42,774 nucleotides of DNA from Kiritimatiellia bacterium (GCA_007126515.1 SLBD01000099.1:1-42774), one strand, 5' to 3'. Shown: positions 1-9,815, counted from the stretch's first letter. The notes: generated by a model from the sequence alone, not told the origin. Program-made: numbers and translations.

Positions 1-180
1 CAAGGACAGGAATGTCCTTGCTCCGGGTTTTGGATATTTTGCGCTCATATTGAGGTCCCACACTTCGGAAAGTGTGGGACCTTGGGGTTTTGGGCGACAT
101 GGGGATTCCTAGTCCTGTCAGCTGCAAATACAGGAATGTCCTTGCTCCGGCGACTGGGAACATGGGCATTCCTGCCCATG
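1..180. repeat. Cluster of short palindromic hairpin repeats
   Basis: Several short inverted repeats share a core resembling GGNCATTCCTGNCC. Bases 1-20 form a 7-bp stem (CAAGGAC/GTCCTTG). A looser copy lies at 96-119. A perfect 8-bp stem (CATGGGCA/TGCCCATG, loop TTCC) lies at 161-180. The 20-mer CAGGAATGTCCTTGCTCCGG occurs exactly twice, at 7-26 and 131-150. Stem arms differ between copies while pairing is kept, which suggests selection on structure or a dispersed palindromic repeat family (REP-like). No transposase is nearby. Base 1 is the window edge, so the cluster may extend to the left. Confidence 0.7.
53..82. repeat. Perfect 13-bp stem hairpin
   Basis: The arms at 53-65 and 70-82 are perfectly complementary (AGGTCCCACACTT / AAGTGTGGGACCT) around a CGGA loop. 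It is the strongest hairpin in the leftmost 400 bases. On the plus strand it is followed by TGGGGTTTTGGG rather than a clean T-tract, so it is a poor intrinsic terminator. Its arms differ from the GGNCATTCCTGNCC core of the neighbouring repeats, so it may be a separate element. Confidence 0.7.
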
Positions 181-404
181 TAAAATGTTTCTGCCTTTTT
201 CATCCGATTTACTCAGAAAGAACAGGCAAGGATGACTGTTCCCACCCTGACGGAGCCGGAAATGGGCAAATGTCTGGGAATTTAGATGCGTCTGCCCTGG
301 CTCCAGTGCGAATCTCTGATTCCTATGAAGGATTCAAATGTCTGTATACCCGCGATATTGACATAACCACTTCAAATGACTACTTTGTTGCCAAGTGGAG
401 AACG
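181..404. other. Region without a recognised gene upstream of the toxin-antitoxin pair
   Basis: No convincing coding region is seen here. An open frame runs in phase into the antitoxin, but its translation resembles no family I know and begins within hairpin repeats, so I treat it as read-through. The stretch presumably carries the promoter of the toxin-antitoxin pair; no clear -35/-10 pair stood out. Confidence 0.4.
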
Positions 405-635
405 ATGATGAAAACAATGCCAATTACTGATTTTAAATCTCATGCACTGAAGGTACTCAGCCACATCGCTACACATAAGGAAAACGTGGTCGTGACTAAA
501 CGAGGTAAGCCATTAGCGGTCGTAGTGCCCTACAATGAGCCAGAACCGAGCGCCGGACGGCTAGCTGAAACACTTGTTTTCGAAAAAGACATTATCAAAC
601 CATTCGGTGATACGATGTGGGATGCTTGCAAATGA
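405..635 (+). CDS. Antitoxin, Phd/YefM family
   Basis: This is a small 76-residue protein with the usual features of Phd/YefM antitoxins: an N-terminal MPITDFKSHALKVL segment matching the family's dimerising DNA-binding fold, then VVVTKRGKPLAVVVPY, the conserved beta-strand region. The C-terminal tail (about 45-76) would bind and block the toxin. Two adjacent ATG codons (405 and 408) are possible starts; GTGGAG at 395-400 fits the second slightly better. Its TGA overlaps the toxin ATG in an ATGA junction (632-635), implying translational coupling. Family members usually repress their own promoter as a toxin-antitoxin complex; that is inferred here, since no operator was identified. Confidence 0.85.
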   Translation: MMKTMPITDFKSHALKVLSHIATHKENVVVTKRGKPLAVVVPYNEPEPSAGRLAETLVFEKDIIKPFGDTMWDACK

Positions 636-1030
636 AGCTGTTGCTCGATACCCATGTGTGGATCTGGTGGAATATGGAACCAAAGAAATTGTCGCGACGA
701 GCGATGGCGGCGATAGAAGCAGTACAGGATTATTCTGAAGTGCTACTTTCTGCCATTTCGCCCTGGGAGTTTTGCAAATTAATTGAGAAACAACGCATCG
801 GCATATCCTGTGAGCCGCAGGAATGGATAACGGAAGCCTTGCATATGCCCAAACTCCGTCTCGTTCCCTTGACACCAACAATTGCCTACCGATCAACGTC
901 CTTGCCGCAACCGTTTCATGGAGATCCCGCCGATCAAATCATCGTGGCGACTGCCCGGGAAGAAAATGCCACAATAATCTCCAAAGATCAGCTGATCCGA
1001 GACTATCCTCACGTCCGCACAATTTGGTAG
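632..1030 (+). CDS. PIN-domain toxin, VapC-like ribonuclease
   Basis: This 132-residue protein opens with MKLLLDTHVWIWW, the first acidic motif of PIN domains (Asp6). Further likely metal-binding acidic residues are Glu46 (in ISPWEFCKL), Asp98 and Asp101 (in GDPADQIIVATA), and Asp119 near the C-terminus. Length and residue spacing fit VapC toxins of the type paired with Phd-like antitoxins, which cut RNA, commonly tRNA or rRNA. An upstream in-frame ATG exists at 617, but the start at 632 gives the conserved N-terminus and the ATGA overlap with the antitoxin. The RNA target cannot be read from sequence. All catalytic acids appear present, so the toxin is probably functional. Confidence 0.88.
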   Translation: MKLLLDTHVWIWWNMEPKKLSRRAMAAIEAVQDYSEVLLSAISPWEFCKLIEKQRIGISCEPQEWITEALHMPKLRLVPLTPTIAYRSTSLPQPFHGDPADQIIVATAREENATIISKDQLIRDYPHVRTIW

Positions 1031-1075
1031 AACGAATGGATCGGATAGCGACATTCCAATCACCGATTTTCACTT

Positions 1076-1214
1076 TTCCATTGAGTGGAAAATCAGCTCC
1101 AAAAACTTCCATTGAGTGGAAAATCAGCCCGCAAATCTTCCATTGAATGGAAAAATCGCTCAAAAAGTTTCCATTGAGTGGAAAAAAGCGGTTTTTTCTT
1201 TCCAATGAGTGGAA
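1076..1214. repeat. Phased array of five 15-bp palindrome-like sites, 31-bp period
   Basis: Five copies of TTCCATTGAGTGGAA (or one-base variants) start at 1076, 1107, 1138, 1169 and 1200, exactly 31 bp apart each time. Each site is a near-palindrome with TTCCA/TGGAA arms. The 16-bp linkers are looser but partly conserved (AATCAGC in the first two, AAATCGC in the third). Thirty-one bases is about three turns of B-DNA, so all sites face the same side of the helix, as expected for cooperative protein binding. The array ends 12 bp before a plausible -35 box for clpB. Because 31 is not a multiple of three, the array stays open in several frames and yields spurious short ORFs on both strands. Confidence 0.9.
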
Positions 1215-1226
1215 AACATCCAGCTA

Positions 1227-1255
1227 TTGAATTCTCCGAACAGGACACGCAAAAT
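1227..1255 (+). promoter_or_regulatory. Candidate sigma-70-like promoter for clpB
   Basis: A TTGAAT box at 1227-1232 and a CAAAAT box at 1250-1255 are separated by 17 bp, the optimal spacing. Each matches the consensus at 4 of 6 positions. A start of transcription near 1262 would leave a short leader before the AAGGAG at 1273-1278 and the ATG at 1289. Relative to that start, the centres of the upstream array sites fall at about -55, -86, -117, -148 and -179. The call rests on visual matching only. Confidence 0.4.
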
Positions 1256-1288
1256 AGTGTCAAACCAGTTAAAAGGAGTGTTGAAATT

Positions 1289-3910
1289 ATGCAAATGGAT
1301 CGATTGACCATCAAGTCGCAGGAAGTGTTGCATCGGGCGCAGCGTTTGGCCACGGAGCGGCATCATGCGGAAGTGGATCTGGAGCATGTTTTGATTGCGC
1401 TACTGGAGCAGGAGGAAGGTGTTGTCCGCCCTCTCTTGGCCCGTTCTGGAGTCAAACAAGATGCGTTGCGTAATCGTGTGGAGGAGTTGCTGTCGAAGAA
1501 ACCTGCCGCACAGGGGGCCGCTGCGGAGCGCTACCTGTCTCGCGCCCTCCGAACCGTCCTGGATCGCGCTTTTGAGCTGGCCTCGGACATGAAAGACGAG
1601 TACGTCAGCACCGAGCATCTGTTGCTGGCTATTCTCGAGCAAAAAGATACTCAAGTCTCCCACATTGCTGAAGAATTGGGACTCACCTCCGCTGCCGTGC
1701 TGCAAGCGTTGCAGAGCGTCCGCGGCAGCCATCGCGTCACCGATCCGTCTCCCGAGGATAAGTATGAAACGCTAGAGAAGTATGGACGTGATCTGACGGC
1801 AGCTGCACGCCAAGGAAAACTGGATCCAGTGATCGGTCGGGATGCAGAAATTCGCCGGGTCATCCAAGTCCTATCCCGCCGAACCAAAAACAATCCGGTG
1901 TTAATCGGTGAACCGGGGGTCGGGAAAACAGCCATCGCCGAAGGATTAGCCCAGCGTATCGTGGCGGGTGATGTACCGGAAACATTGAAAGAAAAGCGCG
2001 TGGTTTCGTTGGATTTGGGCTCCATGGTGGCAGGCTCGAAGTACCGCGGCGAATTTGAGGATCGATTCAAGGCATTTCTGAAAGAAGTGACTGCGTCCGG
2101 TGGCCAAATCATCCTTTTTGTGGACGAGTTGCATACCTTGGTCGGAGCGGGTGGCGCAGAAGGATCGATGGATGCCTCCAATATGATCAAGCCGCCATTG
2201 GCCCGTGGAGAACTGCGCTGCGTGGGGGCGACAACTTTAGATGAATACCGGAAATATATTGAGAAAGATGCGGCACTGGAGCGACGTTTCCAACCGGTGA
2301 TTGTCTCGGAGCCGACGGTGGAGGACACAATTGCGATCCTGCGGGGATTGCGGGAACGGTACGAAGTTCACCACGGGGTGCGAATTCAGGATGCGGCCTT
2401 GGTAGCAGCGGCAGTGCTTTCTGACCGCTACATTAGCGACCGCTTTCTCCCCGACAAGGCGATTGATTTGGTCGACGAGGCGACCAGCCGGTTGCGCATC
2501 GAAATTGATAGTATGCCAACGGAAATCGATGCTGTGGAGCGTCGCATCATGCAATTGGAAATCGAGCGTGAGGCCTTACGCAAAGAGAAGGATGCCGAAT
2601 CCAAACAACGGCTGACCAAGCTCGAAGCCGAGTTGCAGGAGCTGCAATCGGAAAGCGCAGCCATGAAAATGCATTGGCAGCGGGAAAAAGAACTGATCCA
2701 TGAAATCCAATCGCTCACCAGTTCGCTTGATTTGTTGCGGACACGCGAAGAAGAAGCCAAACGCCAGAACGAATTGGAGCGAGCGGCCGAGATCATGTAT
2801 GACCTGATTCCGAAGACGGAAAAGCAAATTGAAACGGCGAAACAAACACTTAGTGAATTTCAGCAAGATCAGAAAATGCTGAAAGAAGAAGTGGATGCGG
2901 AGGATATTGCGGCTGTTGTGTCCTCATGGACACATATTCCCATCAGTCGATTGCTGGAAGGCGAAAAGGACAAGCTCTTGCATATGGAAGATCGCCTGCA
3001 GAAGCGCGTGATCGGCCAGCGGGAAGCTGTCGAAGCTGTGTCCAATGCCGTGCGACGGGCCCGGTCCGGCTTGCAGGATCCGAATCGACCGATCGGCTCG
3101 TTCATCTTTATGGGTCCAACGGGTGTCGGTAAGACCGAATTGGCTCGGGCCTTGGCAGAATTCTTGTTCGACGATGAACATGCAATGATTCGTATCGACA
3201 TGTCTGAGTTCATGGAAAAACACACCGTCAGTCGCCTGATCGGCGCACCGCCGGGCTACGTGGGCTATGACGAGGGTGGCTACCTAACGGAACATGTGCG
3301 ACGCAAGCCCTATTCCGTCTTGCTCTTCGATGAGATTGAAAAGGCCCATCCCGATGTCTTCAATGTTTTGTTGCAGATTCTCGATGACGGCCGGCTTACA
3401 GATGGTCAAGGACGGACAGTGAATTTCACCAACACGTTGGTGATCATGACCTCCAATATCGGCGGGCATCTGATTCTGGCCACTTTGGATCAACATCCGG
3501 ACATCCATCCCGGCGATCTCGCCTATGAGGAAATGGAAACAAAAGTCCATGAGCTGCTCCGTCGTGAATTCCGGCCCGAGTTTTTGAATCGAATTGATGA
3601 AACCATCATTTTCCACAGTTTGAATCAGGAGCATATTCGCGACATTGTGAGCGTACAATTGGCAGCGATGCAAAACCATCTACGCGACAAACGGATCACC
3701 TTGGAACTCACGGAAGCGGCCACCGACTTGCTGGCAAAGCAAGGATATGACCCATCGTTTGGGGCACGACCGCTGAAGCGCCTGTTACAACGGAAAGTCA
3801 TTAATGAACTGGCCACCGCACTGCTCGAGGGCCGAGTGCAAGAAGGCGATACTGTTCGATTTGATGTGCATCCAGACACTCTGGATGAACTGCAGCTGGT
3901 TGGCGACTAA
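1289..3910 (+). CDS. clpB: ATP-dependent disaggregase chaperone ClpB
   Basis: This 873-residue Hsp100 chaperone dissolves protein aggregates with DnaK in the cytoplasm. Order of parts: N-terminal Clp repeat domain (about 1-145); first AAA+ module with Walker [12 protein letters not shown] near residue 207; middle coiled-coil domain rich in Glu, Lys and Gln (about 400-530); second AAA+ module with Walker [12 protein letters not shown] near residue 609; and the D2 small domain ending in the SFGARPLKR segment. Length is normal for ClpB, and the middle domain separates it from ClpA and ClpC. The ATG at 1289 follows AAGGAG; a longer in-frame reading back to 1178 would only translate repeat-array sequence. 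The gene stands alone, and its end overlaps the convergent gspF gene by 4 bp. It is probably heat-inducible, but no CIRCE element is visible. Confidence 0.97.
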   Translation: MQMDRLTIKSQEVLHRAQRLATERHHAEVDLEHVLIALLEQEEGVVRPLLARSGVKQDALRNRVEELLSKKPAAQGAAAERYLSRALRTVLDRAFELASDMKDEYVSTEHLLLAILEQKDTQVSHIAEELGLTSAAVLQALQSVRGSHRVTDPSPEDKYETLEKYGRDLTAAARQGKLDPVIGRDAEIRRVIQVLSRRTKNNPVLIGEPGVGKTAIAEGLAQRIVAGDVPETLKEKRVVSLDLGSMVAGSKYRGEFEDRFKAFLKEVTASGGQIILFVDELHTLVGAGGAEGSMDASNMIKPPLARGELRCVGATTLDEYRKYIEKDAALERRFQPVIVSEPTVEDTIAILRGLRERYEVHHGVRIQDAALVAAAVLSDRYISDRFLPDKAIDLVDEATSRLRIEIDSMPTEIDAVERRIMQLEIEREALRKEKDAESKQRLTKLEAELQELQSESAAMKMHWQREKELIHEIQSLTSSLDLLRTREEEAKRQNELERAAEIMYDLIPKTEKQIETAKQTLSEFQQDQKMLKEEVDAEDIAAVVSSWTHIPISRLLEGEKDKLLHMEDRLQKRVIGQREAVEAVSNAVRRARSGLQDPNRPIGSFIFMGPTGVGKTELARALAEFLFDDEHAMIRIDMSEFMEKHTVSRLIGAPPGYVGYDEGGYLTEHVRRKPYSVLLFDEIEKAHPDVFNVLLQILDDGRLTDGQGRTVNFTNTLVIMTSNIGGHLILATLDQHPDIHPGDLAYEEMETKVHELLRREFRPEFLNRIDETIIFHSLNQEHIRDIVSVQLAAMQNHLRDKRITLELTEAATDLLAKQGYDPSFGARPLKRLLQRKVINELATALLEGRVQEGDTVRFDVHPDTLDELQLVGD

Positions 3911-5193
3911 TTGCCAATTTCGCCAATAATCGATACCAAGGGCAGGAATAGTGCGATGACGATCGTTCCCACGATCAAGGCCAGGAAGACGATCAGCAAC
4001 GGCTCGATGATCGAAGTCAGACCAGCGACCGTATTGTCCACTTCATCGTCATAGTTGTCGGCAATCTTCATCAACATCTCTGGGAGTTCGCCCGTTTCCT
4101 CACCGACCTCCACCATACTAACAACCATCGGAGGGAAAACGCCACTTGCCTGAATGGGCGGCGCCATATTTTCGCCTTCCTTCACAGAGTCATGGATGGT
4201 CGTGACGGCTCGAGCAATCACTTCATTGCCCGACGTGTCCCGCACGATGTTCAAGGCCTGCAAGACCGGAACACCTGAGGTCATTAATGTACCCAGGGTT
4301 CGAGTGAATCGCGCAATCGCTGTCTTGCTCATCAATACACCAAAGATCGGCATATGCAGCTTCAGCCAGTCCACACCATAGGCGCCCGCTTTGGATTTCG
4401 CAGCGACCTTAATCCCGAAAATGATTGCAGCGATGATGATGATCAACGGCAAGGTGCGATTGGCAATGGTGTCACTCGCGTTCATGACAAATTGCGTCAA
4501 TCCCGGCAGCCCTCCCTCGCCTAACAAGTCATCAAAGATGGCTTCGAATTTAGGGATAATGACAATCATTAGGAAGGTGACGATACCCACGGCCATTAGA
4601 AGAACGACAATCGGGTACACCATGGCGCTGACCACTTTATTGCGGATGCGCTGGGCCTTTTCCATGAACTCGGCCAACCTCTCCAAGACCACATCCATGA
4701 CACCGCCCAATTCACCGGCCTTGACCATATTGACATACAATCGATTGAAAATTTTCGGATGCTGGCTGAGCGCTTCCGCGAATGTGCTACCCGTTTGAAT
4801 ACCGTCAACGATCTCGGCCGTTGCCTTCTGCAGTTGCGGATGCTTTTCTTGCTTCAAAATCACCTGAAGGCTTCGCATCAACGGCAACCCCGCATTGATC
4901 AGCGTGGCTAACTGCCGGGTATAGGTCATCAGTTGCTTGGGTTTGACCCGATTCATGAACGCGGGCAGCCGCAATTCTTTTGAGCCCACACCTTTTTTAC
5001 CGCCCTTGGCTTTTCCTTTTGAGGCTGTCTTGCTTGATTTTTTCGCCTTTCCGGCTCCGGCAGCTTCTACCTTGGTCGGGAACATGCCTTGCTCTTTAAT
5101 CAAAGCAATCGCCGCACCCTGGCTACTCGCCTCGACTGTTCCCGTCTGTTCCTTGCCATTGGAATCCATTGCTGTGAAGGTAAACGTCGCCAT
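3907..5193 (-). CDS. Type IV pilus / type II secretion inner-membrane platform protein (PilC/GspF)
   Basis: The 428-residue platform protein sits in the inner membrane and couples the cytoplasmic ATPase to pilin polymerisation. Residues 1-45 form the usual N-terminal domain ([18 protein letters not shown]), followed by a Lys-rich linker (about 48-75). Two GspF repeats follow, each ending in hydrophobic segments; membrane helices are visible near 190-215, 240-265 and 395-420. The motif [15 protein letters not shown] and the ending [16 protein letters not shown] are typical of the family. It is the last gene of the pilB-pilT-gspE-gspF run, 45 bp after gspE, with a GGAG before the ATG. Its stop overlaps the clpB stop in a convergent arrangement. 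Whether it serves pilus or secreton cannot be decided from the protein alone. Confidence 0.93.
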   Translation of the reverse strand: MATFTFTAMDSNGKEQTGTVEASSQGAAIALIKEQGMFPTKVEAAGAGKAKKSSKTASKGKAKGGKKGVGSKELRLPAFMNRVKPKQLMTYTRQLATLINAGLPLMRSLQVILKQEKHPQLQKATAEIVDGIQTGSTFAEALSQHPKIFNRLYVNMVKAGELGGVMDVVLERLAEFMEKAQRIRNKVVSAMVYPIVVLLMAVGIVTFLMIVIIPKFEAIFDDLLGEGGLPGLTQFVMNASDTIANRTLPLIIIIAAIIFGIKVAAKSKAGAYGVDWLKLHMPIFGVLMSKTAIARFTRTLGTLMTSGVPVLQALNIVRDTSGNEVIARAVTTIHDSVKEGENMAPPIQASGVFPPMVVSMVEVGEETGELPEMLMKIADNYDDEVDNTVAGLTSIIEPLLIVFLALIVGTIVIALFLPLVSIIGEIGN

Positions 5194-5238
5194 ATCAATT
5201 ACTCCATAAACTCTCTATCGATTGAAACTGACAGCTGA

Positions 5239-6948
5239 TCAGGTGTACTTTAATACTTCTTCGACAGTTGTATAGCCATCCAAAATACAGCGAATTCCAT
5301 CTTCTCGCAATGTGCGCATCCCTAATTCAACTGCTTTCTCCCGCATCACCAGCGAAGGACGTCGCTCGGAAATCAGCGTTCGAATCGGATCGCTGATCCG
5401 CAAATATTCGTAGATCCCGCACCGCCCCCGGTATCCTGTATCATTACACTTCGCGCACCCAGCGCCGAAATAGAATGGACGATCTTCAATTTGATCTCTC
5501 GACAATCCTAAGCGATGAAGTTGTTCATCATCCGGCTCAAAGGCGGTTTTGCAGTCCTTGCAAATGGTCCGCACGAGTCGCTGTCCCAGCACCGCTTCCA
5601 ACGTGGATGAAATGAGGAATGGCTCCACTCCCATATCGATCAATCGGGTCACAGCCCCGGCTGCGTCATTGGTGTGTAGCGTGGAAAATACCAAGTGACC
5701 GGTCAAGGAGGCCTGCACAGCAATTTCAGCGGTTTCAATATCGCGAATTTCACCGACCATAATGATGTCCGGGTCTTGCCGCAGGAACGCGCGCAAGGTC
5801 CGCGCAAAGGTCAACCCGATAGCCTCGTGCATGGGAACTTGCACCAGTCCTTCAATGTCATATTCAACCGGATCCTCGGCGGTCAGCAATTTCGACTCAA
5901 TCTTATTGAGCCGACGGAGAGCGGAATAAAGGGTCGTAGTCTTTCCTGATCCAGTGGGCCCAGTTACAACGATGATCCCATTCGGCTTCACAATGTCCGT
6001 TGTGAAGTCTTCAAATAAATCGCCAGGGAATCCAAGATTTTCTAAATCCAGTGATACCACGCTACGGTCCAAGACACGAAGCACCACACTTTCGCCAAAT
6101 TGCGTCGGCAAGGTGGAAACCCGGAAGTCGATGGTACGACCGGCAACATTCAATTGAATACGGCCGTCTTGAGGCAACCGTCGCTCGGCGATGTTGAGGC
6201 CGGAAATCACTTTGATTCTCGACGTGACTGGCAAGGCCAAATGTTTGGGTGGTGGGGCCATTTCGTATAAGGCGCCATCGACTCGATAGCGGATTTTGAA
6301 CTCATTTTCAAAGGGCTCAAAATGAATATCCGACGCTCGATCTTGTACGGCTTGGTAGAGAACCAGATTCACAAAACGAACCACGGGGGCAGCATTGGCG
6401 GCGGTTTCGATTTCGTAGACGTTCTCGTCGGTGCTCAAGCCGATTAAGTCGCCCGCATCTTCCAGCTCGCCTTCCAAGGCCGAAAGCATATCGCTGACCG
6501 ATTCGCTTTCTTCGCCATAGAAACGCTGCAACATCGTCTTGATGTCGCCCTCCTTGCCCACACGAAACGCGACATCCCGCGTCAGCACAAACATCAACTC
6601 ATCAACAATTTCAGGGCTCAACAGGTCGCTGGTTGCCAATTCTACGGAACTCGAATCGGCATACAGGGGGATTACATTGTACATCCGAGCCACACTCGCG
6701 GGCAACGCCCGAACGACTTCAGGATCGATTTCCGCATTTTTCACATCAATGACATCGGTGCCCAGATGTTGCGCAATAATCTCAAGAAGCTGGTCTTCGC
6801 CGATCACGCCCATATCCAGAATGATTTCTCGAGTGGGTCGGCCGGTGCGTTCGTGCTCCTCCCAGATTTCGTTCAATTGCTGATTTTCCAGCAACCCATC
6901 CTGGTTAATCTCCTGCAAGAGAGAATCTTTATATTCCACTGTTGCCAT
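5239..6948 (-). CDS. Type II secretion / type IV pilus assembly ATPase (GspE/PilB family), second copy
   Basis: This 569-residue hexameric ATPase powers pilin or pseudopilin extension. The N-terminal MshEN/GspE-N domain spans about 1-150. The catalytic core has Walker [11 protein letters not shown] near residue 330, the Asp-box-like DPVEYDIEGLVQ, Walker B IIMVGEIRDIETAEIA and the His box [16 protein letters not shown]-terminal four-cysteine zinc site (CKDC and CAKC) is typical of GspE and PilB. It differs clearly from the other assembly ATPase in this operon, so the two probably drive different machines or substrates. It lies 11 bp after pilT, with GAGG ahead of the ATG. GspE is favoured because pseudopilin and GspC-like genes occur elsewhere in the window, but PilB is also possible. 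Confidence 0.93.
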   Translation of the reverse strand: MATVEYKDSLLQEINQDGLLENQQLNEIWEEHERTGRPTREIILDMGVIGEDQLLEIIAQHLGTDVIDVKNAEIDPEVVRALPASVARMYNVIPLYADSSSVELATSDLLSPEIVDELMFVLTRDVAFRVGKEGDIKTMLQRFYGEESESVSDMLSALEGELEDAGDLIGLSTDENVYEIETAANAAPVVRFVNLVLYQAVQDRASDIHFEPFENEFKIRYRVDGALYEMAPPPKHLALPVTSRIKVISGLNIAERRLPQDGRIQLNVAGRTIDFRVSTLPTQFGESVVLRVLDRSVVSLDLENLGFPGDLFEDFTTDIVKPNGIIVVTGPTGSGKTTTLYSALRRLNKIESKLLTAEDPVEYDIEGLVQVPMHEAIGLTFARTLRAFLRQDPDIIMVGEIRDIETAEIAVQASLTGHLVFSTLHTNDAAGAVTRLIDMGVEPFLISSTLEAVLGQRLVRTICKDCKTAFEPDDEQLHRLGLSRDQIEDRPFYFGAGCAKCNDTGYRGRCGIYEYLRISDPIRTLISERRPSLVMREKAVELGMRTLREDGIRCILDGYTTVEEVLKYT

Positions 6949-6959
6949 GATCGACCTCG

Positions 6960-8039
6960 CTATCGGGATTTGCGACTTTCTAATTTTTCAATGATGCTAG
7001 CTGGATTGTCAGCAACTCGAATCATTTCCTCGAGCGAGATGATCCCCTCATCAAACAGCTTCAACAAGCTGGCATCTAACGTCACCATGCCCAAGCGAGC
7101 ACCGGTTTGAATGTCGGACGTGATTCGGTATGTTTTCCCTTCTCGAATGAGGGAGCGAATCGAATCTGTCGCGATCATGATTTCGAATGCCGCTGCTCGG
7201 CCCGGACGATCCGTGCGAGGCAGAAGCACTTGAGAAATGACGGCCTGCATCGTGGCCGATAGCTGAATGCGAACCTGCTCTTGCTGATCCGTGGGAAACG
7301 CATCGACAATTCGGTCCACTGTGCGTGCCGCACCTGTGGTGTGCAAGGTGGCAAAGACCAAGTGTCCTGTCTCTGCTGCGGTGATGGCCGCAGACATCGT
7401 TTCCAAGTCGCGCATTTCCCCCACAAGGATGACATCGGGGTCCTGACGTAAGGCACCGCGGAGCGCCAAGCTGAAGCTTTTAACGTCGACACCCACTTCG
7501 CGCTGCGAAACCACGCTTTTCTGGTGATCATGGTAATATTCGACGGGATCTTCGACCGTGATAATGTGACAATCCCGTTCCTGGTTGATGATATTGATCA
7601 TGCTGGCCAATGTCGTCGTCTTACCCGAACCAGTTGGCCCCGTGACGAGCACCAACCCACGCGGCCGGAACAGCAAATCCCGGACCTGGGGAGGCAGACC
7701 GATATCCTCTAGCGACATCAGCTTGGAAGGGATCTGTCGCATGACAACCCCGTAATGACCTTTTTGCTTCAACACGCTGACGCGGAAGCGCGCCTGATCT
7801 TCAAAGCCAAAACCAAAATCGGTGCCGCCGACTTCCTTGATGCGAGCCATATGCTCATCGTCCGTGATTTCAAGCATCAGCCGCTCGGTGTCCTCTGGAG
7901 TCAAGGGATCCGTGTCCAACGGGTGCAGGGAACCGCTGATACGCAGCACCGGCGCCGATCCAACAGTCAAATGCAGATCAGAGGCCCCTTCATCGACCAC
8001 CAATTGCAATAGATCATTCATCCGCAGTTGACTACTCAT
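6960..8039 (-). CDS. pilT: Twitching motility retraction ATPase PilT
   Basis: This 359-residue retraction ATPase depolymerises type IV pili. It starts with the PAS-like domain ([20 protein letters not shown]), carries Walker [11 protein letters not shown] near residue 136, Walker [19 protein letters not shown] and the His box [14 protein letters not shown], and lacks the four-cysteine zinc site of the extension ATPases. Its length is standard for PilT. The start codon overlaps the pilB stop (ATGA, 8036-8039), which suggests translational coupling and matched levels of extension and retraction motors. Presence of PilT argues that at least one system encoded here is a true retractable pilus rather than only a type II secreton. 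Confidence 0.93.
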   Translation of the reverse strand: MSSQLRMNDLLQLVVDEGASDLHLTVGSAPVLRISGSLHPLDTDPLTPEDTERLMLEITDDEHMARIKEVGGTDFGFGFEDQARFRVSVLKQKGHYGVVMRQIPSKLMSLEDIGLPPQVRDLLFRPRGLVLVTGPTGSGKTTTLASMINIINQERDCHIITVEDPVEYYHDHQKSVVSQREVGVDVKSFSLALRGALRQDPDVILVGEMRDLETMSAAITAAETGHLVFATLHTTGAARTVDRIVDAFPTDQQEQVRIQLSATMQAVISQVLLPRTDRPGRAAAFEIMIATDSIRSLIREGKTYRITSDIQTGARLGMVTLDASLLKLFDEGIISLEEMIRVADNPASIIEKLESRKSR

Positions 8040-9754
8040 AATGCTGCATCCCCCGCTGTGACTCGTAACACTTCCTGTAAAGTCGTCATACCGGCCAACG
8101 CCTTTCGCAAACCATCTTCACGCAACGTCCGCATCCCCAGCTCGCGCGCCTTGCGCCGCAATTCTGCAGCTGTGACCTGCGCATAAATCATGTGGCGCAC
8201 CTCGTCATCGATTGTAAAGATTTCAAACACACCCCAGCGGCCTTTGTAACCGGTGTGACTGCAATTCGTACATCCAGCGCCACGGTATAAATTTGCTTCT
8301 CGCACTTGCTCCGCATGAGGGCCTAACAGGCGCAATTCCAGGTCAGAAGGTTTATATTCCTCTTTGCAAGCGGGACAGATTTTTCTAACCAAGCGCTGAG
8401 CCATGATGCCGCGTGTTGACGATGCCACGAGGAACGGTTTGACGCCGATATCCATCAAACGGGTCACGGCACTCGGAGCATCATTTGTATGCAATGTGCT
8501 GAAAACCAAGTGACCGGTCAGCGATGCGTTAACCGCAATCTCGGCTGTTTCCATATCACGGATTTCTCCGATCATGATGATATTGGGTGCCTGTCGCAAA
8601 ATCGAGCGCAGCGCAGAGCTAAAGGTAAGTCCGATATCGGAGCGAACATGCACCTGATTCACACCAGCTAGCTGATACTCGACCGGGTCCTCGACCGTGA
8701 TAATTTTTCGGTCCGGCCGATTGATTTGGTTCAAACAAGCATACAACGTCGTCGTCTTGCCGGAACCAGTGGGACCTGTGACGAGCATAATCCCGTCAGC
8801 CATGCCAATCAACCGTTCAAAGAGTTGCTGGTCATCCGACAAGAAGCCCAGCTGCGGCAAGCCCAGTACAAGGCCCTCCTTATCCAAGATACGCATGACG
8901 ACACTTTCGCCATGGTTCGTCGGAATCGTCGAGACACGCAAATCCAAATCGCGGCCCATCACATTGATTTGAATACGACCATCCTGGGGCAGCCGTTTCT
9001 CCGCAATACTCATATTGGACATGATCTTGATTCGACTGATAATCGCTGCCTGCAAGCGTTTCGGCGGGCTTTCTACTTCGTGAAGCACGCCGTCAATTCG
9101 GTAGCGAATGCGAAACTTCTTGGCCATCGGCTCCAAATGGATATCGGAGGCGCGATTTCGAAAGGCTTCGAGAATCACTAAGCTGACCAATTTAATGATG
9201 GGAGCATCTGCCTCGGACACTTCTACGTCCTCACCAATTAGCTCCTGCATGGCGGTGGTCGGAACGGAGACAGATCCCTCTGTGATTTCCTCCAGCATCG
9301 TCTCCACTGCGCCTTGACCACTTTGTGGATAATACTGATTCAACGCAGCAGCGATTTGCTCTGCTGGGGCGACGGCTCCCTCCACATTGGACTTGAGAAC
9401 ATATCGCAAAGAATCCAGCGTCTCGACATCCAGTGGATCGCTGATGGCGACTGTAAGGATGTTATCGATTTTATAGGCGGGAATGACTTTGTAGCGACGG
9501 GCGACATCGGCCGGCACGGAGTCGATCACGTCTTGAGGAATTTCGTGACCGGTTAAATCGATAATTTCCATCCCGAACTGGTTCGCCAGTGTCTTCAGGA
9601 TATCCATTTTTTTGGCAATGCCCGACTCGACAAGTACGTCAATGACATCCTTATCTTTCTCTTGGGCAACCTTGAGCGCCTCGGCACTTTGCGTCGAGTC
9701 AATCAGTCCGACACTTTCGAGAATCTCTACGATATAATCATCATTCGCAGTCAA
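8036..9754 (-). CDS. pilB: Type IV pilus extension ATPase PilB
   Basis: A 572-residue GspE/PilB-family ATPase and the first gene of the operon. The N-terminal MshEN-like domain covers about 1-150. The core has Walker [11 protein letters not shown] near residue 328, Walker [18 protein letters not shown], His box [14 protein letters not shown] and the zinc-binding CPAC and CTNC pairs. Direct overlap with pilT favours PilB identity. The start is a TTG at 9752-9754, about 10 bases after GGGGGAG; no in-frame ATG lies nearby, and starting later would cut the conserved N-terminal domain. A candidate promoter lies at 9816-9845. Confidence 0.92.
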   Translation of the reverse strand: MTANDDYIVEILESVGLIDSTQSAEALKVAQEKDKDVIDVLVESGIAKKMDILKTLANQFGMEIIDLTGHEIPQDVIDSVPADVARRYKVIPAYKIDNILTVAISDPLDVETLDSLRYVLKSNVEGAVAPAEQIAAALNQYYPQSGQGAVETMLEEITEGSVSVPTTAMQELIGEDVEVSEADAPIIKLVSLVILEAFRNRASDIHLEPMAKKFRIRYRIDGVLHEVESPPKRLQAAIISRIKIMSNMSIAEKRLPQDGRIQINVMGRDLDLRVSTIPTNHGESVVMRILDKEGLVLGLPQLGFLSDDQQLFERLIGMADGIMLVTGPTGSGKTTTLYACLNQINRPDRKIITVEDPVEYQLAGVNQVHVRSDIGLTFSSALRSILRQAPNIIMIGEIRDMETAEIAVNASLTGHLVFSTLHTNDAPSAVTRLMDIGVKPFLVASSTRGIMAQRLVRKICPACKEEYKPSDLELRLLGPHAEQVREANLYRGAGCTNCSHTGYKGRWGVFEIFTIDDEVRHMIYAQVTAAELRRKARELGMRTLREDGLRKALAGMTTLQEVLRVTAGDAAL

Positions 9755-9815
9755 AATATCTGATCTCCCCCACTCGCCGTTGGATTTGTCGTGAACTGTC
9801 GTTCATGATGCCAGG

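Noticed and set aside
72-404. Possible long N-terminal extension of the Phd-like antitoxin
   Set aside because: It reads through hairpin repeats, resembles no known domain, and a standard-length antitoxin starts at 405 or 408.
1076-1214. CRISPR array
   Set aside because: The repeated unit is only 15 bp and palindromic, linkers are 16 bp and partly similar to each other, and no cas genes are present.
1178-1288. Possible 37-residue N-terminal extension of ClpB
   Set aside because: It only translates the last part of the 31-bp repeat array and promoter region; the ATG at 1289 has a ribosome-binding site and gives the normal ClpB N-terminus.
939-1387. Overlapping minus-strand ORFs with repeated F...W/M.K patterns
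   Set aside because: They are by-products of the 31-bp palindromic array, which stays open in several frames; no protein-like composition or ribosome-binding site supports them.
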